From the NCBI RefSeq assembly GCF_046630445.1, contig NC_092341.1, positions 218,176,501 through 218,240,500 on the forward strand: 64,000 nucleotides of DNA. Direction: 5' to 3'. The notes beneath the pieces were generated by a model. It was not told the origin of the DNA, ran no database searches, and saw only the letters and a list, made by a program, of their open reading frames with translations. Positions within the stretch are counted from its first letter, which is position 1. Each line of letters opens with the position of its first letter. This DNA comes from Rutidosis leptorrhynchoides. Its lineage: Eukaryota; Streptophyta; Magnoliopsida; Asterales; Asteraceae. Positions 49,875 through 61,179 of this stretch are shown here, piece by piece. Position numbers and translations under genes: made by a program.

Positions 49875-52691
49875 TTATTCGTGAATCTTCAATTGTCTAG
49901 ACGCATAAGCAATTACCTTCATTCGTTGCATTAATACACAACCGAGACCTTGCTTTGATGCGTCACAATAAATCACAAAATCATCATTCCCTTCAGGCAA
50001 TGACAATATAGGTGCCGTAGTTAGCTTTTTCTTCAATAACTGAAACGCTTTCTCTTGTTCATCATTCCATTCAAATTTCTTCCCTTTATGCGTTAATGCA
50101 GTCAAGGGTTTTGCTATTCTGGAAAAGTCTTGGATGAACCTTCTGTAGTAACCAGCTAGTCCTAAAAACTGGCGTATGTGTTTCGGAGTTTTCGGGGTTT
50201 CCCACTTTTCAACAGTTTCTATCTTTGCCGGATCCACCTTAATACCTTCTTTGTTCACTATGTGACCGAGGAATTGAACTTCTTCCAACCAAAATGCACA
50301 CTTTGAAAACTTAGCGTACAATTCTTCCTTCCTCAATACTTCTAACACCTTTCTCAAATGTTCACCGTGTTCTTGGTCATTCTTTGAGTAAATAAGTATG
50401 TCATCAATGAAAACAATGACAAACTTGTCAAGGTATGGTCCACACACTCGGTTCATAAGGTCCATGAACACAGCTGGTGCATTAGTTAAACCAAACGGCA
50501 TGACCATAAACTCGTAATGACCGTAACGTGTTCTGAAAGCAGTCTTTGGAATATCATCTTCTTTCACCCGCATTTGATGATACCCGGAACGTAAGTCAAT
50601 CTTTGAATAAACAGACGAGCCTTGTAGTTGATCAAATAAGTCGTCGATTCTCGGTAGTGGGTAGCGGTTCTTGATGGTAAGTTTGTTCAACTCTCGGTAG
50701 TCGATACACAACCTGAATGTACCATCTTTCTTCTTGACAAACAAAACAGGAGCTCCCCACGGTGATGTGCTTGGTCGAATGAAACCACGCTCTAAAAGTT
50801 CTTGTAATTGGCTTTGCAGTTCTTTCATCTCGCTGGGTGCGAGTCTGTAAGGAGCACGAGCTATTGGTGCAGCTCCTGGTACAAGATCTATTTGAAATTC
50901 AACGGATCGATGTGGGGGTAATCCCGGTAATTCTTTCGGAAATACATCGGGAAATTCTTTTGCAATGGGAACATCATTGATGCTCTTTTCTTCAGTTTGT
51001 ACTTTCTCGACGTGTGCTAGAACAGCATAGCAACCTTTTCTTATTAGTTTTTGTGCCTTCAAATTACTAATAAGATGTAGCTTCGTGTTGCCCTTTTCTC
51101 CGTACACCATTAAGGGTTTTCCTTTTTCTCGTATAATGCGAATTGCATTTTTGTAACAAACGATCTCCGCTTTCACTTCTTTCAACCAGTCCATACCGAT
51201 TATCACATCAAAACTCCCTAACTCTACTGGTATCAAATCAATCTTAAATGTTTCGCTAACCAGTTTAATTTCTCGATTCCGACATATATTATCTGCTGAA
51301 ATTAATTTACCATTTGCTAATTCGAGTAAAAATTTACTATCCAAAGGCGTCAATGGACAACTTAATTTAGCACAAAAATCTCTACTCATATAGCTTCTAT
51401 CCGCACCCGAATCAAATAAAACGTAAGCAGATTTATTGTCAATAAGAAACGTACCCGTAACAAGCTCCGGGTCTTCCTGTGCCTCTACCGCATTAATATT
51501 GAAAACTCTTCCACGGCCTTGTCCATTCGTGTTCTCCTGGTTCGGGCAATTTCTAATAATGTGGCCTGGTTTTCCACATTTATAACAAACTACATTGGCA
51601 TAACTTGCTCCGACACTACTTGCTCCGCCATTACTCGTTCCGACACCATTTGTTCCTTTCGTTCTATTAACCCCTGGTCCGTAGACCTCACACTTCGCCG
51701 CGCTATGACCATTTCTTTTACACTTGTTGCAAAATTTGGTGCAGAACCCCGAGTGATTCTTTTCACACCTTTGGCATAGTTGCTTCTGATTGTTGTTGTT
51801 GTTGCGGTTATTATTGTTGTTGGGATGATTGTTGTAGTTGCTGTTGTTGTTGTTGTTGGGCCGTTTGTTGTAGTTGCGATTGATGTTGCGATTGTTGGGA
51901 TAATTGTTGCGATTATTGTTGTAATTGCTGTTGTTGTTGTATTGGTGATTCTTATCACCGTTTTCCTCCCACTTTCTTTTGACTTGCTTCACATTGGCCT
52001 CTTCAGCAGTCTGTTCTTTAATTCTTTCTTCAATCTGGTTCACTAGTTTGTGAGCCATTCTACATGCCTGTTGTATGGAGGCGGGCTCGTGTGAACTTAT
52101 ATCTTCTTGGATTCTTTCCGGTAATCCTTTCACAAACGCGTCGATCTTCTCTTCCTCATCTTCGAATGCTCCCGGACACAATAGGCACAATTCTGTGAAT
52201 CGTCTTTCGTACGTGGTAATATCAAATCCTTGGGTTCGTAACCCTCTAAGTTCTGTCTTGAGCTTATTGACCTCGGTTCTGGGACGGTACTTCTCGTTCA
52301 TCAAGTGCTTGAATGCTGACCACGGTAGTGCGTACGCATCATCTTGTCCCACTTGCTCTAGATAGGTATTCCACCATGTTAACGCAGAACCTGTGAAGGT
52401 ATGCGTAGCGTACTTCACTTTGTCCTCTTCAGTACACTTACTTATGGCAAACACCGATTCAACCTTCTCGGTCCACCGTTTCAATCCGATCGGTCCTTCG
52501 GTTCCATCAAATTCCAAAGGTTTGCAGGCAGTGAATTCTTTGTAGGTGCATCCTACACGATTTCCTGTACTGCTAGATCCAAGGTTATTGTTGGTATGTA
52601 GCGCAGCCTGTACTGCGGCTATGTTTGAAGCTAGAAAAGTACGGAATTCCTCTTCATTCATATTCACGGTGTGTCGAGTAGTCGGTGCCAT
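49875..52691 (-). CDS. gag-pol: I gag-protease-RT-RNase H polyprotein, upstream part
   Basis: The start is taken at [15 protein letters not shown] (52691), typical of Tekay Gag; the frame is open 12 codons further. Roughly: capsid 60-200 ([15 protein letters not shown]), an Asn/Arg-rich stretch 260-320 coded by short AAC-rich repeats, a Cys/His cluster and CCHC knuckles ([28 protein letters not shown]) at 320-390, protease [13 protein letters not shown] near 430, reverse transcriptase from about 600 ([32 protein letters not shown]), RNase H start ([18 protein letters not shown]) near 905. It ends at a TAA (49875-49877) where the homologous frame in O (58155-59174) has CAA: one C-to-T change on the coding strand. 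Everything else is open, so this is almost an autonomous element; it may still be packaged with help. Confidence 0.9.
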   Translation of the reverse strand: MAPTTRHTVNMNEEEFRTFLASNIAAVQAALHTNNNLGSSSTGNRVGCTYKEFTACKPLEFDGTEGPIGLKRWTEKVESVFAISKCTEEDKVKYATHTFTGSALTWWNTYLEQVGQDDAYALPWSAFKHLMNEKYRPRTEVNKLKTELRGLRTQGFDITTYERRFTELCLLCPGAFEDEEEKIDAFVKGLPERIQEDISSHEPASIQQACRMAHKLVNQIEERIKEQTAEEANVKQVKRKWEENGDKNHQYNNNSNYNNNRNNYPNNRNINRNYNKRPNNNNNSNYNNHPNNNNNRNNNNNQKQLCQRCEKNHSGFCTKFCNKCKRNGHSAAKCEVYGPGVNRTKGTNGVGTSNGGASSVGASYANVVCYKCGKPGHIIRNCPNQENTNGQGRGRVFNINAVEAQEDPELVTGTFLIDNKSAYVLFDSGADRSYMSRDFCAKLSCPLTPLDSKFLLELANGKLISADNICRNREIKLVSETFKIDLIPVELGSFDVIIGMDWLKEVKAEIVCYKNAIRIIREKGKPLMVYGEKGNTKLHLISNLKAQKLIRKGCYAVLAHVEKVQTEEKSINDVPIAKEFPDVFPKELPGLPPHRSVEFQIDLVPGAAPIARAPYRLAPSEMKELQSQLQELLERGFIRPSTSPWGAPVLFVKKKDGTFRLCIDYRELNKLTIKNRYPLPRIDDLFDQLQGSSVYSKIDLRSGYHQMRVKEDDIPKTAFRTRYGHYEFMVMPFGLTNAPAVFMDLMNRVCGPYLDKFVIVFIDDILIYSKNDQEHGEHLRKVLEVLRKEELYAKFSKCAFWLEEVQFLGHIVNKEGIKVDPAKIETVEKWETPKTPKHIRQFLGLAGYYRRFIQDFSRIAKPLTALTHKGKKFEWNDEQEKAFQLLKKKLTTAPILSLPEGNDDFVIYCDASKQGLGCVLMQRMKVIAYASRQLKIHE

Positions 52692-52823
52692 TTCCTTCAA
52701 AATAGTTAAATGGAACAAGTTAATCATACAGAATATTAAGAGTAGTTAATAGTATTTCGTAGCATAATATGAACTCATTTATAAAAGCTTTTTCTTCATA
52801 TTAGCGTTTTATAAGTTTAAATT

Positions 52824-52843
52824 CGGGTAGTACCTACCCGTTA
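52824..52843 (-). promoter_or_regulatory. Internal copy of the LTR-boundary/polypurine motif (I)
   Basis: TCGGGTAGTACCTACCCGTT; CGGGTAG-TAC-CTACCCG is a perfect 7-bp inverted repeat. It lies about 130 bp upstream of gag in element sense. Candidate central polypurine tract or RNA hairpin; counterparts in N1 and N2. Confidence 0.5.
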
Positions 52844-53032
52844 AGTTCATACTTAGTAGCTAATATACAATTCAACTACTACAATTCTATATGAAAAACT
52901 GATTATAATAATATTTCGCGTTCAAACTTTTATACAATATTTTACAAACTTACAATACCGCTTATTTTACATAAAGCATGAGATATAGCACACAATAACT
53001 TTGATACAAGATAGTTGTGAAGACAATTCTAG

Positions 53033-53716
53033 CTAGTACACAAGTCGTTCAGCAAAGGCAATAAAGACACGTAATTCATACGTCCAGAAACAAGTCATGC
53101 ATTCTGGTTTTACTAGGACTACTTCCCATCCTTGGTCTTGTGCAACATAACCGTTATGGCCGTTGATAAGACAGCGTGTTGTAACGTCATCAAAGGGACG
53201 AGGGTTACGTAATGTCCAACAGTCCCGTAATAATCTAAAAACCTCATTTCTTACCCCAATTACCGACTCCGTCACTTGTGGAAACGTTTTGTTTAATAGT
53301 TGTAGCCCGATGTTCTTGTTCTCACTTTGGTGAGAAGCGAACATTACTAATCCGTAAGCATAACATGCTTCTTTATGTTGCATGTTAGCCGCTTTTTCTA
53401 AATCACGAAGTCCAATATTCGGATATATTGAGTCAAAATAATTTCTTAACCCGTTGCGTAAAATAGCATTTGGGTTCCCCGCAATATATGCGTCAAAGTA
53501 AACACATCGTAACTTATGGGTTTCCCAATGTGATATCCCCCATCTTTCAAACGAAAGTCTCTTATAAACCAAGACATTCTTGGAACGTTCTTCGAATGTC
53601 TTACAAACTGATCTCGCCTTAAATAGTTGTGCCGAAGAATTCTGGCCGACTCTAGACAAGATTTCATCAATCATGTCTCCGGGTAGGTCTCTTAAAATAT
53701 TGGGTTGTCTATCCAT
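53033..53716 (-). CDS. F-box protein (At1g67623-like) captured inside retrotransposon I (227 aa)
   Basis: Seen: an uninterrupted ORF in element sense, between the acidic ORF and gag. Residues 8-50 are an F-box (LPGDMIDEILSRVG, SVCKTFEERSKNVLVYKRLS). Residues about 80-145 form a SEL1/TPR-like pair of helices (NGLRNYF, GLRDLEKAANMQHKEACYAY, GLQLLNKTF). The C-terminus has a Cys-rich end (ECMTCFWTYELRVF). This order matches the plant family of putative F-box protein At1g67623. Known: F-box proteins join SKP1 and CUL1 in SCF ubiquitin ligases and choose the substrate. Inferred: a host gene, intronless here, carried as cargo and transcribed from the LTR; it could help the element by degrading a silencing factor, but nothing in the sequence shows that. 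Intact in a recent insertion, so it was in the parent element too. Confidence 0.8.
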   Translation of the reverse strand: MDRQPNILRDLPGDMIDEILSRVGQNSSAQLFKARSVCKTFEERSKNVLVYKRLSFERWGISHWETHKLRCVYFDAYIAGNPNAILRNGLRNYFDSIYPNIGLRDLEKAANMQHKEACYAYGLVMFASHQSENKNIGLQLLNKTFPQVTESVIGVRNEVFRLLRDCWTLRNPRPFDDVTTRCLINGHNGYVAQDQGWEVVLVKPECMTCFWTYELRVFIAFAERLVY

Positions 53717-53853
53717 TTTGTGTTTTTAAACTGTAAAATAGACAAGAGTTAGATTCATAAAAAAAATACTTATTAATACAAGCAATTTTTACATATATCA
53801 TAAAGCATAAGAACACTATATTCCATATATTACACCACACGAATACAACTATC

Positions 53854-54468
53854 TTATTCCGACTCGCTCGTTTCTTCTTCTTCGGTTTTGGTTCGTTTTG
53901 CCAAGTTTCTAGGGATATATGATGTTCCCCTAATACGAGCCGTCGTTGTCCACATTGGTTTAGAAAAACCTGGTGGTTTAGAGGTTCCCGGGTCATTGTT
54001 ACAACTTAAGGACTTCGGGGGTTGACGATACATATAAAGTTCATCGGGGTTGGAATTAGATTTCTCTATTTTTATTCCCTTTCCCTTATTATTTTCTTTT
54101 GCCTTTTTAAATTCAGTTGGGGTAATTTCTATAACATCATCGGAATTCTCATCGGAATCCGATTCATCGGAGAATTGGTAATCCTCCCAATATTTTGCTT
54201 CCTTGGCGGAAACACCATTGACCATAATTAACTTTGGTCGGTTGGTTGAGGATTTTCTTTTACTTAACCGTTTTATTATTTCCCCCACCGGTTCTATTTC
54301 TTCATCTGGTTCCGATTCTTCTTCCGGTTCCGATTCTTCTTCCGGTTCCGACTCTTCTTCCGGTTCCTCTTCGGGAACTTGTGAATCAGTCCACAAATCA
54401 TTCCAATTTACATTTGACTCTTCATTATTATTAGGTGAGTCAATGGGACTTGTTCTAGAGGTAGACAT
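53854..54468 (-). CDS. Acidic repeat protein, first ORF of retrotransposon I (204 aa)
   Basis: First ORF after the leader, starting MSTSRTSPIDSPNNNEESN. Residues about 31-62 are an acidic tandem repeat (EPEEESEPEEESEP). Then a basic patch (IIKRLSKRKSSTNRPKL), a Ser/Asp-rich block (QFSDESDSDENSDD), a Lys-rich run (KKAKENNKGKGIKIEK) and a basic C-terminus (IPRNLAKRTKTEEEE). It looks disordered, possibly nuclear from the KR clusters. There is no cysteine knuckle and no enzyme motif. I do not recognise a family. It stands where N2 and N3 carry another Ser/Asp-rich ORF, so it may be the family's standing pre-gag protein. It ends 137 bp before the F-box ORF. Confidence 0.65.
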   Translation of the reverse strand: MSTSRTSPIDSPNNNEESNVNWNDLWTDSQVPEEEPEEESEPEEESEPEEESEPDEEIEPVGEIIKRLSKRKSSTNRPKLIMVNGVSAKEAKYWEDYQFSDESDSDENSDDVIEITPTEFKKAKENNKGKGIKIEKSNSNPDELYMYRQPPKSLSCNNDPGTSKPPGFSKPMWTTTARIRGTSYIPRNLAKRTKTEEEETSESE

Positions 54469-54579
54469 CTATCACATAATATCAAACACGTTAAGAGATT
54501 AATATATCACATAATATTCATATGTTAAAAATATATAGTTTCCAACAAAAATGTTAAGCAATCATTTTTAAAGAAAACA

Positions 54580-54675
54580 CGGTCGAAGTCCAGACTCACT
54601 AATGCATCCTAACAAACTCGATAAGACACACTAATGCAAATTTTCTGGTTCTCTAAGACCAACGCTCTGATACCA
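54580..54675 (-). promoter_or_regulatory. I leader block and tRNA-Met primer-binding site
   Basis: GCTCTGATACCA at 54664-54675 is complementary to the initiator tRNA-Met 3' end, two bases from the 5' LTR. The next 85 bp (GGTCGAAGTCCAGACTCACT, AATGCATCCTAAC) are shared with N2 and N3. Confidence 0.8.
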
Positions 54676-54677
54676 AC

Positions 54678-57600
54678 TGAAATGTCCCGTTCTTATTGAT
54701 TAAAAACGTTCCATATTAATTGATTTCGTTGCGAGGTTTTGACCTCTATATGAGACGTTTTTCAAAGACTGCATTCATTTTTAAACAAACCATAACCTTT
54801 ATTTCATCAATAAAGGTTTAAAAAGCTTTACGTAGATTATCAAATAATGATAATCTAAAATATCCTGTTTACACACGACCATTACATAATGGTTTACAAT
54901 ACAAATATGTTACAACAAAATAAGTTTCTTGAATGCAGTTTTTACACAATATCATACAAGCATGGACTCCAAATCTTGTCCTTATTTAAGTATGCGACAG
55001 CGGAAGCTCTTAATAATCACCTGAGAATAAACATGCTTAAAACGTCAACAAAAATGTTGGTGAGTTATAGGTTTAACCTATATATATCAAATCGTAACAA
55101 TAGACCACAAGATTTCATATTTCAATACACATCCCATACATAGAGATAAAAATCATTCATATGGTGAACACCTGGTAACCGACAATAACAAGATGCATAT
55201 ATAAGAATATCCCCATCATTCCGGGACACCCTTCGGATATGATATAAATTTCGAAGTACTAAAGCATCCGGTACTTTGGATGGGGTTTGTTAGGCCCAAT
55301 AGATCTATCTTTAGGATTCGCGTCAATTAGGGTGTCTGTTCCCTAATTCTTAGATTACCAGACTTAATAAAAAGGGGCATATTCGATTTCGATAATTCAA
55401 CCATAGAATGTAGTTTCACGTACTTGTGTCTATTTTGTAAATCATTTATAAAACCTGCATGTATTCTCATCCCAAAAATATTAGATTTTAAAAGTGGGAC
55501 TATAACTCACTTTCACAGATTTTTACTTCGTCGGGAAGTAAGACTTGGCCACTGGTTGATTCACGAACCTATAACAATATATACATATATATCAAAGTAT
55601 GTTCAAAATATATTTACAACACTTTTAATATATTTTGATGTTTTAAGTTTATTAAGTCAGCTGTCCTCGTTAGTAACCTACAACTAGTTGTCCACAGTTA
55701 GATGTACAGAAATAAATCGATAAATATTATCTTGAATCAATCCACGACCCAGTGTATACGTATCTCAGTATTGATCACAACTCAAACTATATATATTTTG
55801 GAATCAACCTCAACCCTGTATAGCTAACTCCAACATTCACATATAGAGTGTCTATGGTTGTTCCAAAATATATATAGATGTGTCGACATGATAGGTCGAA
55901 ACATTGTATACGTGTCTATGGTATCTCAAGATTACATAATATATAATACAAGTTGATTAAGTTATGGTTGGAATAGATTTGTTACCAATTTTCACGTAGC
56001 TAAAATGAGAAAAATTATCCAATCTTGTTTTACCCATAACTTCTTCATTTTAAATCCGTTTTGAGTGAATCAAATTGCTATGGTTTCATATTGAACTCTA
56101 TTTTGTGAATCTAAACAAAAAAAGTATAGGTTTCTAGTCGGAAAAATAAGTTACAAGTCGTTTTTGTAAAGGTAGTCATTTCAGTCTAAAGAACGACGTC
56201 TAGATGACCATTTTAGAAAACATACTTCCACTTTGAGTTTAACCATAATTTTTGGATATAGTTTCATGTTCATAATAAAAATCATTTTCTCAGAATAACA
56301 ACTTTTAAATCAAAGTTTATCATAGTTTTTAATTAACTAACCCAAAACAGCCCGCGGTGTTACTACGACGGCGTAAATCCGGTTTTACGGTGTTTTTCGT
56401 GTTTCCAGGTTTTAAATCATTAAGTTAGCATATCACATAGATATAGAACATGTGTTTAGTTGATTTTAAAAGTCAAGTTAGAAGGATTAACTTTTGTTTG
56501 CGAACAAGTTTAGAATTAACTAAACTATGTTCTAGTGATTACAAGTTTAAACCTTCGAATAAGATAGCTTTATATGTATGAATCGAATGATGTTATGAAC
56601 ATCATTACTACCTTAAGTTCCTTGGATGAACCTACTGGAAAAGAGAAAAATGGATCTAGCTTCAATGGATCCTTGGATGGCTCAAAGTTCTTGAAGCAAA
56701 ATCATGACACGAAAACAAGTTCAAGTAAGATCATCACTTGAAATAAGATTGTTATAGTTATAGAAATTGAACCAAAGTTTGAATATGATTATTACCTTGT
56801 ATTAGAATGATAACCTACTGTAAGAAACAAAGATTTCTTGAGGTTGGATGATCACCTTACAAGATTGGAAGTGAGCTAGCAAACTTGAAAGTATTCTTGA
56901 TTTTATGAAACTAGAACTTTTGGAATTTATGAAGAACACTTAGAACTTGAAGATAGAACTTGAGAGAGTTCAATTAGATGAAGAAAATTGAAGAATGAAA
57001 GTGTTTGTAGGTGTTTTTGGTCGTTGGTGTATGGATTAGATATAAAGGATATGTAATTTTGTTTTCATGTAAATAAGTCATGAATGATTACTCATATTTT
57101 TGTAATCTTATGAGATATTTCATGCTAGTTGCCAAATGATGGTTCCCACATGTGTTAGGTGACTCACATGGGCTGCTAAGAGCTGATCATTGGAGTGTAT
57201 ATACCAATAGTACATACATCTAAAAGCTGTGTATTGTACGAGTACGAATACGGGTGCATACGAGTAGAATTGTTGATGAAACTGAACGAGAATGTAATTG
57301 TAAGCATTTTTGTTAAGTAGAAGTATTTTGATAAGTGTATTGAAGTCTTTCAAAAGTGTATAAATACATATTAAAACACTACATGTATATACATTTTAAC
57401 TGAGTCGTTAAGTCATCGTTAGTCGTTACATGTAAGTGTTGTTTTGAAACCTTTAGGTTAACGATCTTGTTAAATGTTGTTAACCCAATGTTTATAATAA
57501 CAAAAGATATTTTAAATTATTATATTATCATGATATTATGATGTACGAATATCTCTTAATATGATATATATACATTAAATGTCGTTACAACGATAAACGT

Positions 57601-57928
57601 TACATATATGTCTCGTTTCAAAATCATTAAGTTAGTAGTCTTGTTTTTACATATGTAGTTCATTGTTAATATAATTAATGATATGTTTACTTATCATAAT
57701 ATCATGTTAACTATATATATAACCATATATATGTCATCATATAGTTTTTTACAAGTTTTAACGTTCGTGAATCACCGGTCAACTTGGGTGGTCAATTGTC
57801 TATATGAAACCTATTTCAATTAATCAAGTCTTAACAAGTTTGATTGCTTAACATGTTGGAAACATTTAATCATGTAAACATCAATCTCAATTAATATATA
57901 TAAACATGGAAAAGTTCGGGTCACTACA
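54678..57928 (-). repeat. 5' LTR of I (3,251 bp)
   Basis: TGAAATGTCCCG...GGGTCACTACA; same length as the other LTR and identical wherever I compared them. In element sense transcription would start in this LTR and run into the acidic ORF. Confidence 0.95.
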
Positions 57929-57933
57929 GGAAG

Positions 57934-59175
57934 TGTGCTGATTTGGTGAGATGATCAACTATTACCCAAATAGTATCAAAACCACTTGCAGTCCTTGGCA
58001 ATTTAGTGATGAAATCCATGGTAATGTTTTCCCATTTCCATTCCGGGATTTCGGGTTGTTGAAGTAGACCTGATGATTTCTGATGCTCAGCTTTGACCTT
58101 AGAACACGTCAAACATTCTCCTACGTATTTAGCAACATTGGCTTTCATACCAGGTCACCAAAAATGTTTCTTGAGATCCTTGTACATCTTCCCCGTTCCA
58201 GGATGTATTGAGTATCTGGTTTTATGAGCTTCTCTAAGTACCATTTCTCTCATATCTCTAAATTTTGGTACCCAAATCCTTTCAGCCCTATACCGGGTTC
58301 CGTCTTCCCGAATATTAAGATCCTTCTCCGATCCTTTGGGTATTTCATCCTTTAAATTTCCCTCTTTTAAAACTCCTTGTTGCGCCTCCTTTATTTGAGT
58401 AGTAAGGTTATTATGAATCATTATATTCATAGATTTTACTCGAATGGGTTCTCTGTCCTTCCTGCTCAAGGCATCGGCTACCACATTTGCCTTCCCTGGG
58501 TGGTAACGAATCTCAAAGTCATAATCATTCAACAATTCAATCCACCTACGTTGCCTCATATTCAGTTGTTTCTGATTAAATATGTGTTGAAGACTTTTGT
58601 GGTCGGTATATATAATACTTTTGACCCCATATAAGTAGTGCCTCCAAGTCTTTAATGCAAAAACAACCGCCCCTAATTCCAAATCATGCGTCGTATAATT
58701 TTGTTCGTGAATCTTCAATTGTCTAGACGCATAAGCAATCACCTTCGTTCGTTGCATTAATACACAACCGAGACCTTGCTTTGATGCGTCACAATAAATC
58801 ACAAAATCATCATTCCCTTCAGGCAATGACAATATAGGTGCCGTAGTTAGCTTTTTCTTCAATAACTGAAACGCTTTCTCTTGTTCATCATTCCATTCAG
58901 ATTTCTTCCCTTTATGCTTTAATGCAGTCAAGGATTTTGCTATTCTGGAAAAGTCTTGGATGAACCTTCTGTAGTAACCAGCTAGTCCTAAAAACTGGCA
59001 TATGTGTTTCGGAGTTTTCGGGGTTTCCCACTTTTCAACAGTTTCTATCTTTGCCGGATCCACCTTAATACCTTCTTTGTTCACTATGTGACCGAGGAAT
59101 TGAACTTCTTCCAACCAAAATGCACACTTTGAAAACTTAGCGTACAATTCTTCCTTCCTCAATACTTCTAACACC
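57934..59175 (-). pseudogene. pol: O pol, middle part (RT end, RNase H, integrase start)
   Basis: Resumes O after I. Segment 58148-57934 has [13 protein letters not shown] and [15 protein letters not shown]; segment 59174-58155 has the RT thumb ([15 protein letters not shown]), RNase H ([37 protein letters not shown]) and the HHCC start. Both are in one frame, broken by TGA at 58155-58157 where I has TGG (Trp). The reverse transcriptase active site lies beyond the T insertion at 59176 and outside the window. Here Gln is intact at the site where I has its stop. Confidence 0.85.
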
Positions 59176-59643
59176 TGATAATGCTAAAAACGAACATATA
59201 TTTCATAGCATTATTCCTCAAGAAAGACAAGCTTTTAGTTGCAATTGTTCTATTTACAAGTGATATTCGTTTAAATAATAAAAGGTGAAGACAAAAGACA
59301 GATTCGACGAATTGAAGACGCAAACGACCAAAAAGCTCAAAAGTACAAAAGACAATCAAAGAGGTTCCAATTATTGATAAGAAACGTCTCGAAATTACAA
59401 GAGTACAAGATTCAAAACGCAAAGTACAAGATATTAAATTGTACGCAAGGACATTCAAAAATCCGGAACCGGGACCAGAGTCAACTCTCAACGCTCGACG
59501 CAACGGACTAAAAATTACAAGTTAACTATATATATAAATATAATATAATATATAATTAATTATATAAATTATATATATATTATATTTATATAATAAACCG
59601 TCGGTAAACAAAGAGCCAAAATGGAGTGAGCTGTATTTACAAA

Positions 59644-59694
59644 CTCCGCGACTCACGGAGTTTGAAGGCAAAAAGGGCCGCGAGTCGCGGAGCC
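59644..59694 (+). repeat. CCGCGACTCGCGGAG palindromic patch in the T LTR
   Basis: CTCCGCGACTCACGGAG and GGGCCGCGAGTCGCGGAGCC lie in opposite orientation 15-20 bp upstream of TATAAA. The motif recurs in the T leader at 61462-61510 and, degenerate, in the N3 LTR at 24680-24730. Confidence 0.7.
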
Positions 59695-59712
59695 CCAAAT
59701 TCTGAAACTCCC

Positions 59713-59718
59713 TATAAA
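59713..59718 (+). promoter_or_regulatory. Candidate TATA box of the T LTR
   Basis: TATAAA in CCCTATAAAAGC, downstream of the GC patch and followed by a CT-rich CCTCTCTATATCT. Confidence 0.5.
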
Positions 59719-59793
59719 AGCAAACGAATTCTGATCACAAAAACCAACATATATATCCATCCTCTCTATATCTATACGTAAATATTTATATTT

Positions 59794-59834
59794 ATATTTT
59801 AATTTTAATTTTAATTTTAATTTTAATTTTAATC
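59794..59834. repeat. (TTTTAA)n hexanucleotide repeat
   Basis: About six near-perfect units of AATTTT downstream of the T TATA box, probably in the transcribed R/U5 region. Confidence 0.9.
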
Positions 59835-61161
59835 CTAATAATAAGGGTATGTTAGCGAATATTGTAAGGGTGTAAGTCAAAATTCTGTCCGTCTAACGCT
59901 ACGCTATTTTTAATCATTGTAAGTTATGTTCAACCTTTTTAATTTAATGTCTCGTAGCTAAGTTATTATTATGCTTATTTAATCCGAAGTAATCATGATG
60001 TTGGGCTAATTACTAAAATTGGGTAATTGGGCTTTGTACCATAATTGGGGTTTGGACAAAAGAACGACACTTGTGGAAATTAGACTATGGGCTATTAATG
60101 GGCTTTATATTTGTTTAACTAAAGATTTACAATTGGGCGTCCCTATAAATTACCATATACACTCGATCGGACACGATGGGCGGGGTATTTATATGTACGA
60201 ATAATCGTTCATTTAACCGGACACGGGAATGGATTAATAGCCACTAGAATAATTAAAACAGGGGTGAAATTATGTACAAGGACACTTGGTATAATTGATA
60301 ACAAAATATTAAAACCTTGGGTTACACTCAGTCGACATCCTGGTGTAATTATTAAATAAAGTATTAAAATCTTGTTACAGTTTAAGTCCCCAATTAGTTG
60401 GAATATTTAACTTCGGGTATAAGGATAATTTGACGAGGACACTCGCACTTTATATTTATGACTGATGGACTGTTATGGACAAAAACCAGACGGACATATT
60501 AAATAATCCAGGACAAAGGACAATTAACCCATGGGCATAAAACTAAAATCAACACGTCAAACATCATGATTACGGAAGTTTAAATAAGCATAATTCTTTT
60601 ATTTCATATTTAATTTCCTTTATTTTATATTTAATTGCACTTCTAATTATCGCATTTTTATTGTTATTGTATTTAATTGCACTTTTAATTATCGTACTTT
60701 TTAATTATCGCAAGTTTATTTTATCGCACTTTTATTATTCGCAATTTCATTATCGTTATTTACGTTACGCTTTAATTTAAGTCTTGTATTTATTTTTAAT
60801 ATTTTACATTTGGTTTTAACTGCGACTAAAGTTTTAAAATCGACAAACCGGTCATTAAACGGTAAAAACCCCCCTTTATAATAATAATATTACTTATATA
60901 TATATTTGAATTTCTATAAAAGTAAACTAATATAGCGTTAAGCTTTGTTTAAAGATTTTCCCTGTGGAACGAACCGGACTTACTAAAAACTACACTACTG
61001 TATGATTAGGTACACTGCCTATAAGTGTTGTAGCAAGGTTTAAGTATATCCATTCTATAAATAAATAAATATCTTGTGTAAAATTATATCGTATTTAATA
61101 GTATTTTCTGCTAAAATATAATAGCTATTTTATATACACCTCGCATAACTATCAAGTATTT

Positions 61162-61179
61162 TTGGCGCCGCTGCCGGGG
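61162..61179 (+). promoter_or_regulatory. Primer-binding site of T (tRNA-Asp type)
   Basis: TGGCGCCGCTGCCGGGGA, one mismatch from the Athila primer site, 7 nt after the LTR end. Confidence 0.75.

Larger units (their letters stand above)
44840..57928 (-). mobile_element. I: near-intact Tekay chromovirus carrying an F-box ORF (13,089 bp)
   Basis: Identical-length LTRs (44840-48090 and 54678-57928, 3,251 bp each), target duplication GGAAG at 44835-44839 and 57929-57933, inserted in O pol. Internal order in element sense: tRNA-Met primer site, leader, acidic ORF, F-box ORF, internal boundary motif, gag-PR-RT-RH-INT-chromodomain, polypurine region. The C-terminal chromodomain and FIDD reverse transcriptase place it in the Tekay (Del) clade of chromoviruses. 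I found no mismatch between the LTRs in the stretches I compared, so it inserted very recently. One stop codon splits the polyprotein. Confidence 0.95.
59176..61154 (+). repeat. 5' LTR of T (1,979 bp)
   Basis: Starts TGATAATGC and ends ACTATCA; TGATA/TATCA are inverted ends. A GC-rich palindromic patch at 59644-59694 precedes TATAAA at 59713-59718. A (TTTTAA)n run lies at 59794-59834. No gene inside. Confidence 0.8.

Noticed and set aside
51590..52046. Thr-rich and Val/Ile-rich ORFs across gag of I
   Set aside because: Other-frame shadows of the Asn-rich AAC-repeat part of Gag.
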